DNA of 64,000 nucleotides from Mytilus trossulus (Eukaryota; Mollusca; Bivalvia; Mytilida; Mytilidae), in contig NC_086384.1 in the NCBI RefSeq assembly GCF_036588685.1, forward strand, positions 11,794,195-11,858,194. Reading direction: 5' to 3'. The notes beneath the pieces are model-generated. The model did no database searches and was not told the DNA's origin. It saw only the letters and a list, made by a program, of their open reading frames with translations. Position 1 is the first letter of the stretch; every line of letters starts with the position of its first letter. Shown in pieces: positions 49,801 to 62,239 of this stretch. The translations under genes and the position numbers were made by a program.

Positions 49801-51520
49801 TTATAGGTATTGAAAATACGTTAATGGGCAACTTTGAACCTCTGTGGTGGCAAGACGGGCCCGGATCCCAGAAAAATATTTAAGTGGGGAATAGCTTGGG
49901 TCAATACCTTCAAAATGAGCTAGGTCCGGTTCGGAACTTTGCCGTAGGGATATACCGAAGAGTACCGAATGTGGGGTTGATATGAAAAATACGTAAATGG
50001 GCAACTTTGAACCTCTGTGGTGGCCAGACGGGCCCAGATCCCAGAAAAATATTTAAGTGGGGAATAGCTTGGGTCAATACCTTTAAAATGAGCTAGGTCC
50101 GGTTCGGAACTTTGCCGTATGGATATACCGAAGAGTACCTAATGTGGGGTTGATATGAAAAATACGTTAATGGGCAACTTTGAACCTCTGTGGTGGCCAG
50201 ACGGGCCCGGATCCCAGAAAAATATTTAAGTGGGGAATAGCTTGGGTCAATACCTTTAAAATGAGCTAGGATCGGTTCGGAACTTTGCCGTAGGGATATA
50301 CCGAAGAGTACCGAATGTGGGGTTGATATGAAAAATACGTTAATGGGCAACTTTGAACCTTTGTGGTGGCCAGACGGGCCCGGATCCCAGAAAAATATTT
50401 AAGTGGGGAATAGCTTGATTCAATACCTTTAAAATGAGCTAGGTCCGGTTCGGAACTTTGCCGTAGGGATATACCGAAGAGTACCGAATGTGGGGTTGAT
50501 ATGAAAAATACGTTAATGGGCAACTTTGAACCTCTGTGGTGGCCAGACGGGCCCGGATCCCAGAAAAATATTTAAGTGGGGAATAGCTTGGGTCAATACC
50601 TTTACAATGAGCTAGGTCCGGTTCGGAACTTTGCCGTAGGGATATACAAACGAATGTGTGATTGAAACGAAAAATACGTAAATGGGCAACTTTGAACCTC
50701 TGTGGTGGCCAGACGGGCCCGGATCCCAGAAAAATATTTAAGTGGGGAATAGCTTGGGTCAATACCTTTACAATGAGCTAAGTCCTGTTCGGAACTTTGC
50801 CGGAGGGATATACCGAAGAGTACCGAATGTGTGATTGAAACGAAAAATACGTAAATGGGCAACTTTGAACCTCTGTGGTGGCCGGACGGGCCTGGATCCC
50901 AGAAAAATATTTAAGTGGGGAATAGCTTGGTCAATACCTTTAAAATGAGCTAGGTCCGGTTCGGAACTTTGCCGTAGGTATATGCCGTAGAGTACCGAAT
51001 GTGTGTTTGATATGAAAAATACGTAAATGGGCAACTTTGAACCTCTGTGGTGGCCAGACGGGCACTGGATCCCAGAAAAATATTTAAGTGGGGAATAGCT
51101 TGGGTCAATACCTTTAAAATGAGCTAGGTCCGGTTCGGAACTTTGCCGTAGGTATATGCCGTAGAGTACCGAATGTATGTTTGATATGAAAAATACGTAA
51201 ATGGGCAACTTTGAACCTCTGTGTTGGCCAGACGGGCCCGGATCCCAGAAAAATATTTAAGTGGGGAATAGCTTGGACCAATACCTTTACAATGAGCTAG
51301 GTCCGGTTCGGAACTTTGCCGTAGGGATTTACCGAAGAGTACCGAATGTGTGATTGATTCGAAAAATACGTAAATGTGCAACTTTGACCCTCTGTGGTGG
51401 CCAGACGGGGCCGGATCCCAGAAAAATATTTAAGTGTGGAATAGCTTGGGTCAACCCCGTTGAAATGAGCTTGTTCCGGTTCGGAACTTATCCGTAAAGA
51501 TATTCTTAGGAGGTCCGAAT
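49801..51520. repeat. 173-bp satellite array, about 10 units (copy C)
   Basis: GGGCAACTTTGAACCTCTGT recurs at about 49,826, 49,999, 50,172, 50,345, 50,518, 50,684, 50,857, 51,029, 51,203 and 51,376; the period is 173 with one 166-base unit. The last unit, next to the genes, is the most diverged. The many overlapping readings on the minus strand are repeat by-products, since 173 is not a multiple of three. Confidence 0.95.
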
Positions 51521-51709
51521 TTATAATTTTTGAAGAATCTCAATAAATGCGTTGTGTTTTCTATTTACTTTCATGAACCTTAACTTAAAAAGACGGTTCA
51601 GGATTTGAACTGCATCGGAAAGGTTTTGCGAAAATGAAGGTGTGGGGTGAAAGAGGTCTTTGTTCGATTGAAAGGGTAACCTAAGTCTTTAAACTCTTGA
51701 TTCAAACAA

Positions 51710-52140
51710 TCAGATATGCAGTACCAGCCTTTTACTTTTAGCAAGTATAATCTTTGACAATATTTGCCCACGATTATAAAGGATATACGAGTATTGTGGT
51801 GAAGGCTTACACATCTGGGCTACTTCTTTACCAAATATTAAACCAATTATGGCTTTTAATCTCCCACCAGCATATTTCAATAAATTACACATGCTCAGAT
51901 CCTCTAGATCTTCCTTGTTGTGCTCTTAAATTTCAATTGACAAGGAAAATTTCAAGAGTTCATCGATGTTTTATGTGGCGAATTTGTAATCTGATTTACC
52001 CCGAGTTCATTTTGTAGAGTGGTCTTAAACTCATCTACATTTTTCTCGAGTTCTTTAATGGTTGTATCATATCCTTTCTCTAGTCGTTTTATATCCGTCT
52101 TCATCTGGTTACACGCGGATTGTAATTGTAATTATAATTG
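51710..52140 (-). pseudogene. Coiled-coil Polinton protein, function unknown (copy C)
   Basis: The minus-strand reading at 51,990-52,130 is a heptad-rich helix (TDIKRLEKGYDTTIKELEKN). It continues after breaks into a region with LLKYAGGRLKAII and KEVAQMC. It lies after the protease in gene order, where minor virion proteins occur in Polintons, but I cannot assign it. Confidence 0.35.
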
Positions 52141-52279
52141 TTTCGTATAGTATTTCAATTGACGCATGAATCATCGTTTTGTTGCAGCATCCGTATTATT
52201 ATTCGGTGATTTAATGTTAGTGATACGATTGTCATACATTTATAATTCTCCAAGCAATTGACTCGTATTTATTTCTCCA

Positions 52280-52740
52280 TTTCCATAAAATCCAAATTTG
52301 TCTGCCATGGAAACGCAACTTCATCAAGGTTTACCAGTTACTTCAGACAACAATTTTTACACATACAAACAAAAGTGTCCACAGACCATTGGTGCTCTTA
52401 TCTAAAGTTTATCGGTGATGTAGTAGATCTTAAAATTCAAGTAATTTCCATTACGTAAGGTGGTGGAAATCCGTAAGAATCAAAATACACTTTGCTGGTT
52501 GTCGTATTTAACTAACACGTCCAATGGGTTCCAGATCCCATAATGGAAGGATTAAAAGGTTTTGAAAAAAAGGTAACCACACCTCGAAAATAGAATATCT
52601 GTAGAGTTTTAACTGTTTTTCTAACTTTCCGTTTGATAGGGGCTTGTTGGAAAGTAGAATGTTGTGTACATGTATCATTTATTTTACTCTCCGTTTGATA
52701 GGAGCTTGTTGGGAAGTAGAATGTTGTGAACACGTATCAC
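52280..52740 (-). pseudogene. Adenain-like cysteine protease, broken (copy C)
   Basis: This is the capsid-maturation protease of Polintons and adenovirus-like elements. GSGTHWTC (52,512-52,541) carries the His, VYFDSYGFPPP (52,459-52,489) follows at the expected distance with the acidic residue, and CGHFCLYV (52,360-52,383) carries the Cys. A stop after THWTC and frame changes break it. Upstream, a block of about 55 bases around ACACAACATTCTACTTTCCA is repeated in tandem (52,620-52,733). It sits directly beyond the polymerase gene. Family recognition is good; activity is excluded. Confidence 0.68.
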
Positions 52741-52949
52741 GTATTTAAATATTTAAAGTTTTCGGGCCTCAAAACGGGCGCGAAGTTGAAATCGTCTTTT
52801 AATAATATCCATATTCTGTTTACATATGACAAATATTGTCGTTCTTCATATAATGATTTTAAGAGGTTTATTGAATCCAGGCATTGGTACTTTCATTTCC
52901 ACACGTCCTTATAGTGTTGTATGTTCAATTTTGTAATGTCTAAGTGCCA

Positions 52950-55650
52950 AGGCAATGATTCCATCTATTAAAATGTATCATTTGTCATATTGTGGTTATT
53001 TCTCCAGACACCTCGTTCTGAAGCTAAGGTTATTGCGACCGATGTTTATTTTTCTATGATATCTTTACTGTGTCATCAAACACGTCTTGTAATCGTTAAA
53101 TGTAATGTTCTGTCAATTGACTTGTTTCTTCGTCCCTTTAGATTTCCTGGTGTATTGACCATCACCCATTCGATATTATTACATCTTGTAAGAAGCCCTA
53201 CAAACTTAGTCATCATTTGACGACGACATGCATACCAATAATGTTTTTTGTTCACGTTTGTCGGAATTCCAAAACCGGTTTTCCATACAATAGGTTGATG
53301 TGTCAAAATTGTTTTGAATGTGAGACATGTCTTTGTTAAAGTCGTCGGTTTGAGTTCAATAGGCTTAACTATCAGTGTCGGTAAACAGTAGTCGAATTTT
53401 GTTCCCTTTGGTTTTACGCACATAGTCCAAATGAATGTCGATCATTTAAAATCTTGAACTTTCTACGATGCATGCTCCTTAGTACACAGGCTTGTCAAGC
53501 TTGAGTGTGTTTTTATTTATGTTTACTACTACCATGGACTCGTTATACACCACAAATTGGTCACAGATGGTTTTCGCTATTAGTTTCAACGGTTGCCTAT
53601 CAGTAGTCATTAATATTATATTCACCCGTTAACGTATGTTTCCATGGTATTTTCAAACATTGAGTTGTTCATCAGTACTTTTCATACTTTTTAAACACTT
53701 CGCTGGATGTCATTCTAAGGTTAGTGTTCAGGTCAATGAAAATTTTAAGCCAGATTGATTGTTAAAATTTTGACACACGATGCACTTCAGGTAATACCAA
53801 CCCGTGGGAATAACACTGTTTCTATGATGAAGAACATACTTTACACATTTGTTTTAATCTAAATGCGGTACCAACTTATGAACCTTGTTAATTTCTATGT
53901 TTTCATGTAAAAATAATTAGTCGTTATGGCAATTGTATTGTCTGCTGGGTAATCCAAATCACATTCAATTATGTTCCAAACTTCATCCTCATAGTTCCAC
54001 ATGTCAATGTCTTCAAGGTGGTCCACGCATTCAAAACCCCTGTTGGTTACGGACATGACTAACACATACAAATTGTTAGTACCTAAGTATTCCTAGAAAG
54101 TCGTTGGTTGTGAAGGGTGTATTCACTCATGTATTTGTTGTTGGCCACCAAATGGCGATGGCTTATTTGAGCATCCCCTTTTCGTGTTGCTTATTTAAAC
54201 AGAATTAACATGACTGGGTCGTGTAACAATTATAATCTAACTTTGCTTATTCTTAACGCCACATCGTAAGTTATCCCTGTTAATGTGTAATAATGAAATG
54301 CGTCAAGCCGGTAGTATTTTAAACAATAGGCAATACAGTTTTTAAAGATATATTCCAATTGCACAACGTGTCCTTTCAAGAAAAGTCGTGGTAGTCTTGA
54401 CAATTTGTAATGTTTGACAGTTAAATTTAGTAAACACATGTTGTACATCAGCATAGTCAACAACACTAATGTGTTTATTGTTAATTTGGTCAGCAGATAA
54501 TAGTTTTCGTCATGTTGTAATGACCCTTCATCAAATCATAAGATAAACATTTTGTTATCAATAATTCATAATGCTACCCAAATCACGACTTTCATACCTT
54601 AAATTGTTTCAACTTTAAATTCTTAGCTAAATATATAAGGTGTCGAACGATTTTAACATAAACCTACACAAATCGAAAAAAGCATTACTCACCCAACCAC
54701 GTTCTTAAAAAAATATATTATGCTCTTTTCATCAGTGTTGGGATTACAATTCACTTCACCATCGGTAAACCCCAACGCCTTTACGAACAAGTAGGGGTCA
54801 TACCCTGTGAAGGTTTGAAACACAATGGGAACAAAAGTAAATAGTTGACAGTTTAAGTTGCATTGTTTTATGTGCTGCACCATGAAACCCACCTGTCAAA
54901 TGGCCCTGTTCACGAACTTTTTCCCCCCTAATTCATCATCGCACGTGTGACAATGTTAACTCGCTGTAAAACATTGGGGATCTATTTCAGTCATCACCAG
55001 GTCTTTTTATCCATGTATATGTCTGTCATGTCTGTTATCTCCTACATTATCTCTGCCATTCAAGCCACAAATCTCTTAATAATGTCTTCCCCTGAGTACA
55101 CTTTTGTGTCTTTGTATTCCCCATGAGTATACTTGAAACGGTTGTTAAACCAGAAGGTGTATTTTTTTTGGGGTTAACATCCATGTTAGCTTTTGATTTG
55201 CCAGGTTGGCAAGTGTCTATCTGTTCTAAGTTACATTGAATGTCAGCATAAATAACATAAGGAAATCGTATTTTACTTTTGTACTAAGTTGTAAAATATT
55301 GTAAAGGTATCTTCTTCTGGAATCTCTATTTTTACTTCATTCCTCTTGTTCGTCTCAAAAGTCCTCACTTCAACAGTGGTGCATACATCTTCGACAATAA
55401 CACTTTACCATTGTTGGATGACACTTGGGGACTTAACAAATGTGATAATCGTTTTATTCAATAGTAATGATGTTTAGTAGCATTGGTTAAATACAACATG
55501 TTTTTGTGAGTTCTATCCATTCTGATGTTCTTTGAATTCTTTACGGGTTTCATCTCAAATTTTCTAAAGAGTTGTTGTTTATTTCAACACCATACCCAAA
55601 CACAAAAAGTATACAAGGTAGTATTTAGCCTTTCAATTTCGGTCAATATG
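52950..55650 (-). pseudogene. Protein-primed DNA polymerase B, broken (copy C)
   Basis: It can be followed across many frame changes. In order: a Cys-rich region before the exonuclease (about 55,400); the exonuclease I region FPYVIYADIQCNLEQIDTC (about 55,210-55,262), where the usual DFE reads DIQ; an HLTGGFHGAAH region and FVPIVFQTFTGYDPYLF (about 54,785-54,840); ECDLDYP (about 53,965); FENTMET (about 53,650) near the motif-B position; LDKPVY (about 53,495); FTDTDS (53,368-53,385), the palm Asp motif. Stops and frameshifts are scattered throughout. It would replicate the element with a protein primer; here it is dead. Confidence 0.75.
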
Positions 55651-56018
55651 TTTCAACGACAATAACCTGCCCCTCCTACCCCTTTTTGTTCAACTCGTTT
55701 TACTATGTTTTGTATTGACTCACACGGTGTTTACTTTTCTGAATCACTTCTTATGTGATTTTTGAGAACACAGCTCACGTAAATAACAGTCTTCTTCTGT
55801 GCTAGTTTTTCTGAAAGGCGTAAGTTAGACTTACTATTCAGGGATACAATTCATCCATATGAAGGTGGACTTCTATACAATATAACTAACGTTCACTCAG
55901 TTCCTTCACGTATGTGAGTTGATATGCTTTCTTTTGCTATTTTTATCATTACTGTTAGTTCAGTGTCTTAGTTGGTTGATTCATGAGTAATACTCTGTAA
56001 CTTGAGTTGACCTAAAAA

Positions 56019-56513
56019 GTGAAATCACTGTCACCTGTTTCAGGGTTTGTTTTTACCAACTGTACTAAAATCACTTATTGTAACTTCGATGCCTTCTTAA
56101 ATTGCTGTGCGTCTGAAATTTTACTAATCAAATGTAGGTTAAACACTCCATCTTTTACCTTAATAACAGGTTTCTTAGCTATGTCTTGTTGGAGTCGTTT
56201 TTCTTTTACATAGATCTATAAGGTATACACCGTTTCTTTGCTCTTAGTATTAATTCATTTTTAGTGAACACTTCTGTCCGGGGTAACACTTGATGCGTTT
56301 TGTCTTCAATAAGCTTTATCAACACGTCTTTTGGATTTATACTATATCATTTTAACCCAAAATCCTTTGCCATTCGATGTAATTGGTTTACCGTCATGTG
56401 TAAAGGTCCCGTTGGTATTGTCTTTATAAACCTTTATAGCACCACTACTGTATTAAGTATAGTACGTATATTAGAGCTTTCTTACAAACTGACGAAAGGT
56501 ACGTATGCTTGAC
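56019..56513 (-). pseudogene. Coding remnants upstream of PolB with SAP-like motif (copy C)
   Basis: A minus-strand reading VNQLHRMAKDFGLK, a stop, then INPKDVLIKLIED resembles a SAP-like helix pair. Further on, KKPVIKVKDGVFNLHLISKI is open. The position matches the SAP-like segment upstream of PolB in copies A and B. No named domain otherwise. Confidence 0.35.
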
Positions 56514-57225
56514 GAATCATACGTAAGACTCGTTTTAGGGATCCTTTATTTTTGACATATTTAAATCATAGTCGTTGAATTTCGGACAATTATCCTACAT
56601 GCAACGACAATTTTTAAATTGAACTTTTCTTGAGATATATTTAGAATTTCGGGACGTACGATAAGTTTAAATATGATATCACCAGGTCGGAGGAGATGAC
56701 ACTACAAAATATCCTAAATACATCTAGTAGTCGGACGAATAAAATGCCCCTAAAAGAATAAAAACCGACCCCTCCACTACTCTTTACTATTACAATGTTG
56801 CACTGTTTAACCTCAGAAAATAACAAAGCAAATACGTGGTCTTATTCTCTTACAGAAAAATAGGACAAAATCAAAACATAAATACTTCCTTGATTCAAAA
56901 TTTGCAACGCTCAACAAAAATGAAAATGAATAAAGAAAGATGATCTTCATACTTTGCCATATGCTGGTGCTCGTTTAATAACTTTTGAATCATCGCCTCT
57001 CCTCTGGTATAATATTCATTGCCACCCCACCCCCACCCCCCTTCAATGTGTATATATGATACACCGCAGCAATTGGACGAATATTGTAGCGTATAATTGC
57101 GTTTTGTCTATAGTCCTGAACATTCATGTAATATTAGCCACTGAACGATAAATGACAGCTTTGCGTCTATCTTCCAATCATGTGTAATGTTAAATCGTCA
57201 TTATGAAATCCACAATGTATAATGT
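56514..57225. other. Non-coding DNA
   Basis: No supported gene. It holds a C-rich run near 57,020. Confidence 0.4.
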
Positions 57226-57470
57226 ATGTGAAGTTAGCAGCCGGTTCGTTATTCGTTATTCGATATTCAATATCCAATCGGCTGCTAGCAGCCGGTTTGA
57301 TATTCAAAATTTAGTGAAAAAAATTATAAAAAAAAATTAAAACTTGATAACATAAAAAGCATGATTTTCATTTTTAAAAAGACTGATAAAATACGTAGGA
57401 AATCGTTAAATGACATTTTCAAGCTGTCGTAATATATGGAAAGCCAAAAAAACAAAAACAAATCAGTCGA
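57226..57470. repeat. Terminal sequence of copy B (left end)
   Basis: GTATGTGAAGTTAGCAGCCG is followed by GTTATTCGTTATTCGATATT; it is the reverse of the copy A right end but shorter inside. Confidence 0.75.
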
Positions 57471-58848
57471 AAAATGTCAAAATTTTAGGACAAAGGGCAC
57501 AGGGTAATGGTGAGAGCCCCCTGATCTCTCAATCTTTCTAATATTTGACAGACATTTAGTCAATAGGTAGATACAAACGTGACTAAACGAAATTTGGGTA
57601 CACTTCCTGTCTTCTATGTTTACGGAGCGCCCAAAGTGCCAGTTGGATATTCAAAATATATAGCGAAAACCTACCCGAGACCGCTTAAATGAGGTTGAGA
57701 CCCCCCGGGTCTTTCAATGTCCATAAAATTCAAGCAAATCATTGACTCTGTATATATAAAGGTTGTATTAGATGGATTTACCAGAATAACGCCATCTTCC
57801 ATATCTACGAAAATTTTAGGACAAAGGGCACAGGGTAATGGTGAGAGCCCCCTGATCTCTCAATCTTTCTAATATTTGACAGACATTTAGTCAATAGGTA
57901 GATACAAACGTGACTAAAAGAAATTTGGGTACACTTCCTGTCTTCTATGTTTACGGAGCGCCCAAAGTGCCAGTTGGATATTCAAAAGATATAGCGAAAA
58001 CCTACCCGAGACCGCTTTAATGAGGTTGAGACCCCCCGGGTCTTTCAATGTCCATAAAATTCAAGCAAATCATTGACTCTGTATATATAAAGGTTGTATT
58101 AGATGGATTTACCAGAATAACGCCATCTTCCATATCTACGGAGGGCTAAGATTGTCACTTTTCAGTCGAAAAATGTCAAAATTTTAGGACAAAGGGCACA
58201 GGGTAATGGTGAGAGCCCCCTGATCTCTCAATCTTTCTAATATTTGACAGACATTTAGTCAATAGGTAGATACAAACGTGACTAAAAGAAATTTGGGTAC
58301 ACTTCCTGTCTTCTATGTTTACGGAGCGCCCAAAGTGCCAGTTGGATATTCAAAAGATATAGCGAAAACCTACCCGAGACCGCTTAAATGAGGTTGAGAC
58401 CCCCCGGGTCTTTCAATGTCCATAAAATTCAAGCAAATCATTGACTCTGTATATATAAAGGTTGTATTAGATGGATTTACCAGAATAACGCCATCTTCCT
58501 TATCTACGGAGGGCTAAGATTGTCACTTTTCAGTCGAAAAATGTCAAAATTTTAGGACAAAGGGCACAGGGTAATGGTGAGAGCCCCCTGATCTCTCAAT
58601 CTTTCTAATATTTGACAGACATTTAGTCAATAGGTAGATACAAACGTGACTAAAAGAAATTTGGGTACACTTCCTGTCTTCTATGTTTACGGAGCGCCCA
58701 AAGTGCCAGTTGGATATTCAAAATATATAGCGAAAACCTACCCGAGACCGCTTAAATGAGGTTGAGACCCCCCGGGTCTTTCAATGTCCATAAAATTCAA
58801 GCAAATCATTGACTCTGTATATATGAAGATTGTATTAGATGGATTTAG
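57471..58848. repeat. 368-bp satellite, inverted, about 4 units (left TIR of copy B)
   Basis: TCAATAGGTAGATACAAACG recurs at 57,560, 57,891, 58,259 and 58,627. The spacings are 331, 368 and 368; the first unit lacks 37 bases. Orientation is opposite to the arrays at 3,926-8,085 and 63,480-64,000. The junction to the gene block is at about 58,848 (GATGGATTTAGATCAGATC). Confidence 0.93.
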
Positions 58849-58944
58849 ATCAGATCAAACAAGAACCCTAGTAGAATCGAGTTGTTGCAAGTACAAACCG
58901 TGACCATAGGTTTAAGTTAGCTTGGCGGGGGAAGATATACAGAC

Positions 58945-59193
58945 CTACATAGCCATTCCCGCTATCTTTGGTAGGAATCCCCTTTCTTTTTGAATGTTTT
59001 TCTTCAATTTGGTAGTGCTTATTTTCAGAGTCATGCCACTAGAACCTTTTCTAGGAGCTTTTTCAATCTGTCGCAGGGTAAGCAACATTTTGTGTGCACC
59101 TTGCAGGTTTGTGTGGGATAAACGAATGGTGACCGGGCAACCTTTTTTGGCTGCTTTCTGTAATTTATTAGCTTGACCTTTTCTCAAGTTCAA
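58945..59193 (-). pseudogene. Small lysine-rich capsid-associated-like protein (copy B)
   Basis: The ATG at 59,193 opens 82 codons rich in Lys, with three similar blocks: VTIRLSHTNLQG, MLLTLRQIEK and MTLKISTTKLKK, then FLPKIAG. I associate this layout with a small protein found next to capsid genes in invertebrate Polinton-like elements, sometimes compared with adenoviral core peptides. The usual glycine-rich hydrophobic end is missing, cut by a stop close to the satellite junction. Copy A's equivalent lies outside the window. Confidence 0.5.
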
Positions 59194-59454
59194 ACCGTAT
59201 TTTGACAGACTATTTATGAATACCTCGCGAAAATGGAAGCGGATGGTGAGATGTTCACTGCGGAGATTGATAGGATCGCCGTTTTGATCGGTGAGTTATG
59301 TCTGCATGCGATTGATGGTTCTCAAGGTCACGGGTAAGTACACCATGCTGTTTGGCTTGAATTATCTTTATCCCGGGATCGCTTGCGGTGGAAAAGCTGT
59401 AGATAGTGGACTGTTGGATGACGTGTACGTAGCTTCCATTGATGATGCTACTGT

Positions 59455-60896
59455 TCACCAGGATGCTGTTGATGCTTCTGATGCTAACAATGTATTCGCC
59501 CTCTTTGTAACCGTTTGTTGCCCGATCAAATGTGTAGAGATGTCGCTTAAATCCCAATATGGTATTAGGTTCCTTAAATTGTAGTTAAGTAAGAGGATCA
59601 AACCAGGTAAGAATGCGACTATCGTTTCCAGAGACAAGAATGGAAAACCCTTGTTTAGGGTCTGTGTTGTTGACGATTTGTTGCAACAGTATGGTGTCCA
59701 TTTATTTATTAAAACACCACGCTCAACTTCTGACCGTTCGATTCGAACTGAAGGACATTGCAAGTGCAAATTCTTCGGTGTTGGCGGGAACATAACGCTC
59801 GAATTCCGCTCGAATTTGGATGTCCACTCGGACTGATGACTTACATCGATGACAAACAGATGACAAATGAAACCAGACGGGTTGACGCCACCGTTACTGA
59901 GGAGGGTGTCAATGTTGTAGAATTTCTTTCTGACGTCTACAGCCTTCTGGAACACTATGGCAACCTTATTTTGTGAGAAACCGGCATTAAAGTGGACGAT
60001 TGAGCAGTGATCGAACACGGAAGCATTATGGATTTTGTCATTATCTCTGTCGGTTTGGAAGGCAATGGTGATATATCTAGGCTTTTCGCGACCACTATTG
60101 GCAGCTAGGCAGCACTTAAACTGTGAGGCTTAGGGAACGGCTATGAAATCGCAATGTCTCATGCAAAATCCACAGTGGATCTTGGATTTATTCTGGATGG
60201 TTTTATACAGTTGCATCTTGCTTTCGTCTGCAGGAGTGACGTGAGGGAGGAACCAAGAGATTTAAATCAGGATTATTTTTGCCACGTTATTGACGGCGGC
60301 TGCCCTAAGAATGACATTTGCATCTGAATTGCGAACGAGTGGGATTTGTGCCTGTACAATATTTTGTTGTAATCATCCCAAAATATGTTTCAGAGGGATG
60401 GCAAACAAGTATGATCCTTTGTTGGTGGTCTTGGTGATAAGGAATCCATGGCAGGCTGAAAATCCAGTGTTCTCAGCCTCGGCATCGGTGGAAGAATCCT
60501 TATGCCACAGTTGGGACCCTGCGATTTTGAGAAGTCGTCGGGGTAGGTTAACATTCTCAGCATAGTGGTGGCGATGCCAGGGTCGTTAATGTGTTCAATT
60601 TGCTGGCCGGAGAGTCGATAATAGATAGTTTTGAAGAGATACATGATACCATTGTGAATGAGATCAACGTCTGCATATGGAGTGCCGTCGTGCTTTTGAA
60701 GTCGCCCACCTACCAAGAGATAACGCTCGGTTTGGTGGAGGAACAGGTCCTGCGTTTCGATGTTGATTCGGGTCTCCGCTCCAGAGTTGGTTAGTTGGGC
60801 GCCGGCTCAAGGTTCGAATACGTGAACTTGGTATTTATATTTTTGAAGACTTTCATCGAAGGTCAACACTTCTGTGATTGTAAGGATGTCAGACAT
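59455..60896 (-). pseudogene. Polinton-type major-capsid-like protein, broken (copy B)
   Basis: The probable start is the ATG at 60,896 (MSDILTIT). A stop at 60,807-60,809 and later frameshifts break it. Visible pieces include TQDLFLHQTERYLLVGGRL, LIHNGIMYLFKTIYYRLSG, MLTYPDDFSKSQG (60,390-60,716) and a C-terminal part with VFDHCSIVHFNAGF-like readings (below 60,018). The order agrees with double-jelly-roll capsid proteins of Polinton-like elements. It retains the 537 bases that copy A has lost. Confidence 0.62.
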
Positions 60897-60966
60897 TATG
60901 TATTTATTTATAGCGTTAGAGGAAGTTGTGGACGATAGCGATGCCACGACCAGAGATGAGATTGCT

Positions 60967-61430
60967 TTACCGGGTTTGGTTGTGGGGCTTATGGCGTTTA
61001 ACAATTAGCTGTTGATTGGGTTTGCTGCGTTGGACACTGGGTTTTCGAGGGCGGGTCACTTTGTCAACGACATGGTCGACAACTTTGGCTACCACCTTTT
61101 TAACTCCTATCATTGCTGTATTGGTGGCAGCGCTCATAACCTTACTTTCCAAAGTCTTGGCAGCAAAGGAGGTGAACATGCGACCAGCGATAGATAACGT
61201 AGATAGTGTCAAACAAACTTCTACCACCGTATGCATACTTTCGAGCAAAACCTTTCTTAACTCATGATATTACGATGGAGTTGCTTATATTTCTTGATAC
61301 TGATGTGTTCACCTTTCTTCATGGCATCGAGGATCGCTACAATTGCGCTGAGCACACCATTGTTTCCAGCACTGTAGGCAGCGTTGCACAGATCCAAGTG
61401 ATAGAGGAGCTGGTCAAAGTCGGAGGGTAG
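60967..61430 (-). pseudogene. Small basic Polinton protein (copy B)
   Basis: The open part 61,248-60,967 includes SKVMSAATNTAMIGVKKVVA, then VDHVVDKV, and ends in a Lys/Arg-rich tail (RSKPNQQLIVKRHKP). It stops about 70 bases before the capsid-like ATG. Frame breaks occur upstream. Function unknown. Confidence 0.38.
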
Positions 61431-61983
61431 AAATAATGTTTGAAGTCCGCTACATTGCTCATCTTGCTTTAGATGTGCGACACAATCTTCTTTATTGCCT
61501 TTGGGTTCTCGAGAGGTTTAACTGCCTTGATACATGGCACCGGAACTGTTCAGGATCTCTGCATAGTCGACAAGGTCTTAAAAACTTCGGGCTCGAACGA
61601 TTCTGGTTTCTTTTTCACCATGAGTTCCCAGAGGTCAAGGGTTCCTTTGTACCTTACACCATCCACGAAAATATCATCGCCGTCAGAAGTAACTGCATGC
61701 TGGTAAGCTTCCGATGAAGATACCATCGGTTTCAGGTGTGGTCGGCGGAAGGATTGTTACTGATCTGCACATACTGCTGTGCTCGAGGTCCGAGGATGAT
61801 GTCTGTAGGTGGTGCTATGGGTAGTGGGTAGTCAAACTTGGGCGGTGTAGGAGGGATAGCTGTCACTGCTGCAGGAAGGTATACGATCGTTTTGGTGATC
61901 TGCCTCTCGCAGAGCCTCAACCACATGCTTAACAGCATGGAAAGGTCCCGGTTGAGTTCAATCTTCTCGAGGCGATGCTGCAT
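61431..61983 (-). pseudogene. Polinton accessory protein with LWEL segment (copy B)
   Basis: From the ATG at 61,983 the reading gives MQHRLEKIELNRDLSMLLS, a proline-rich stretch (IPPTPPKFDYPLPIAPPT) and QQYVQISNNPSA. A frameshift leads to DDIFVDGVRYKGTLDLWEL (61,620-61,689) and KTLSTMQRS. The same protein is in copy A. No enzyme motif is visible; probably structural or packaging-related (inference only). Confidence 0.45.
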
Positions 61984-62239
61984 GTTACTGGCTTAAATCT
62001 TTCGCTTGATCTCTTGCAACTCCCTGGCGAGCGCCTCACACTGTTTAGGGTCTGTAATCTTTATAAACGTTATTTATTTACAGCGTTGACGTGAACTCCC
62101 CTAGGCGATGGTTTGAACACCTCTAAGCGTTTGTTTTTAACGTCCCTAAGCGTTGGTTTGAACAGTGATATCTTTTCTGAAACCATAGGCAAAAATCTAT
62201 CGAAAGGTAAAAAAAATAAAAAAATACATGCATTTCTGC

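Larger units (their letters stand above)
49310..57225 (-). mobile_element. Polinton/Maverick-like element copy C, left part
   Basis: The left end is at 49,310 (ATGTATGTGAAGTTAGC shared with copies A and B). A terminal region, a 173-bp satellite array, a coiled-coil protein, a protease, DNA polymerase B and SAP-like coding remnants follow, all on the minus strand. The right end is missing; at 57,226 copy B begins. The gene content differs from A and B (protease and polymerase core kept, capsid genes not seen), so it is a second family or the complementary part of a longer element. All genes are broken. Confidence 0.68.

Noticed and set aside
49801..51381. Seven overlapping minus-strand readings with a repeated YFSGIRARLATTEVQSCP phrase
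   Set aside because: By-products of the 173-bp satellite; the period is not a multiple of three, so the frame changes every unit.
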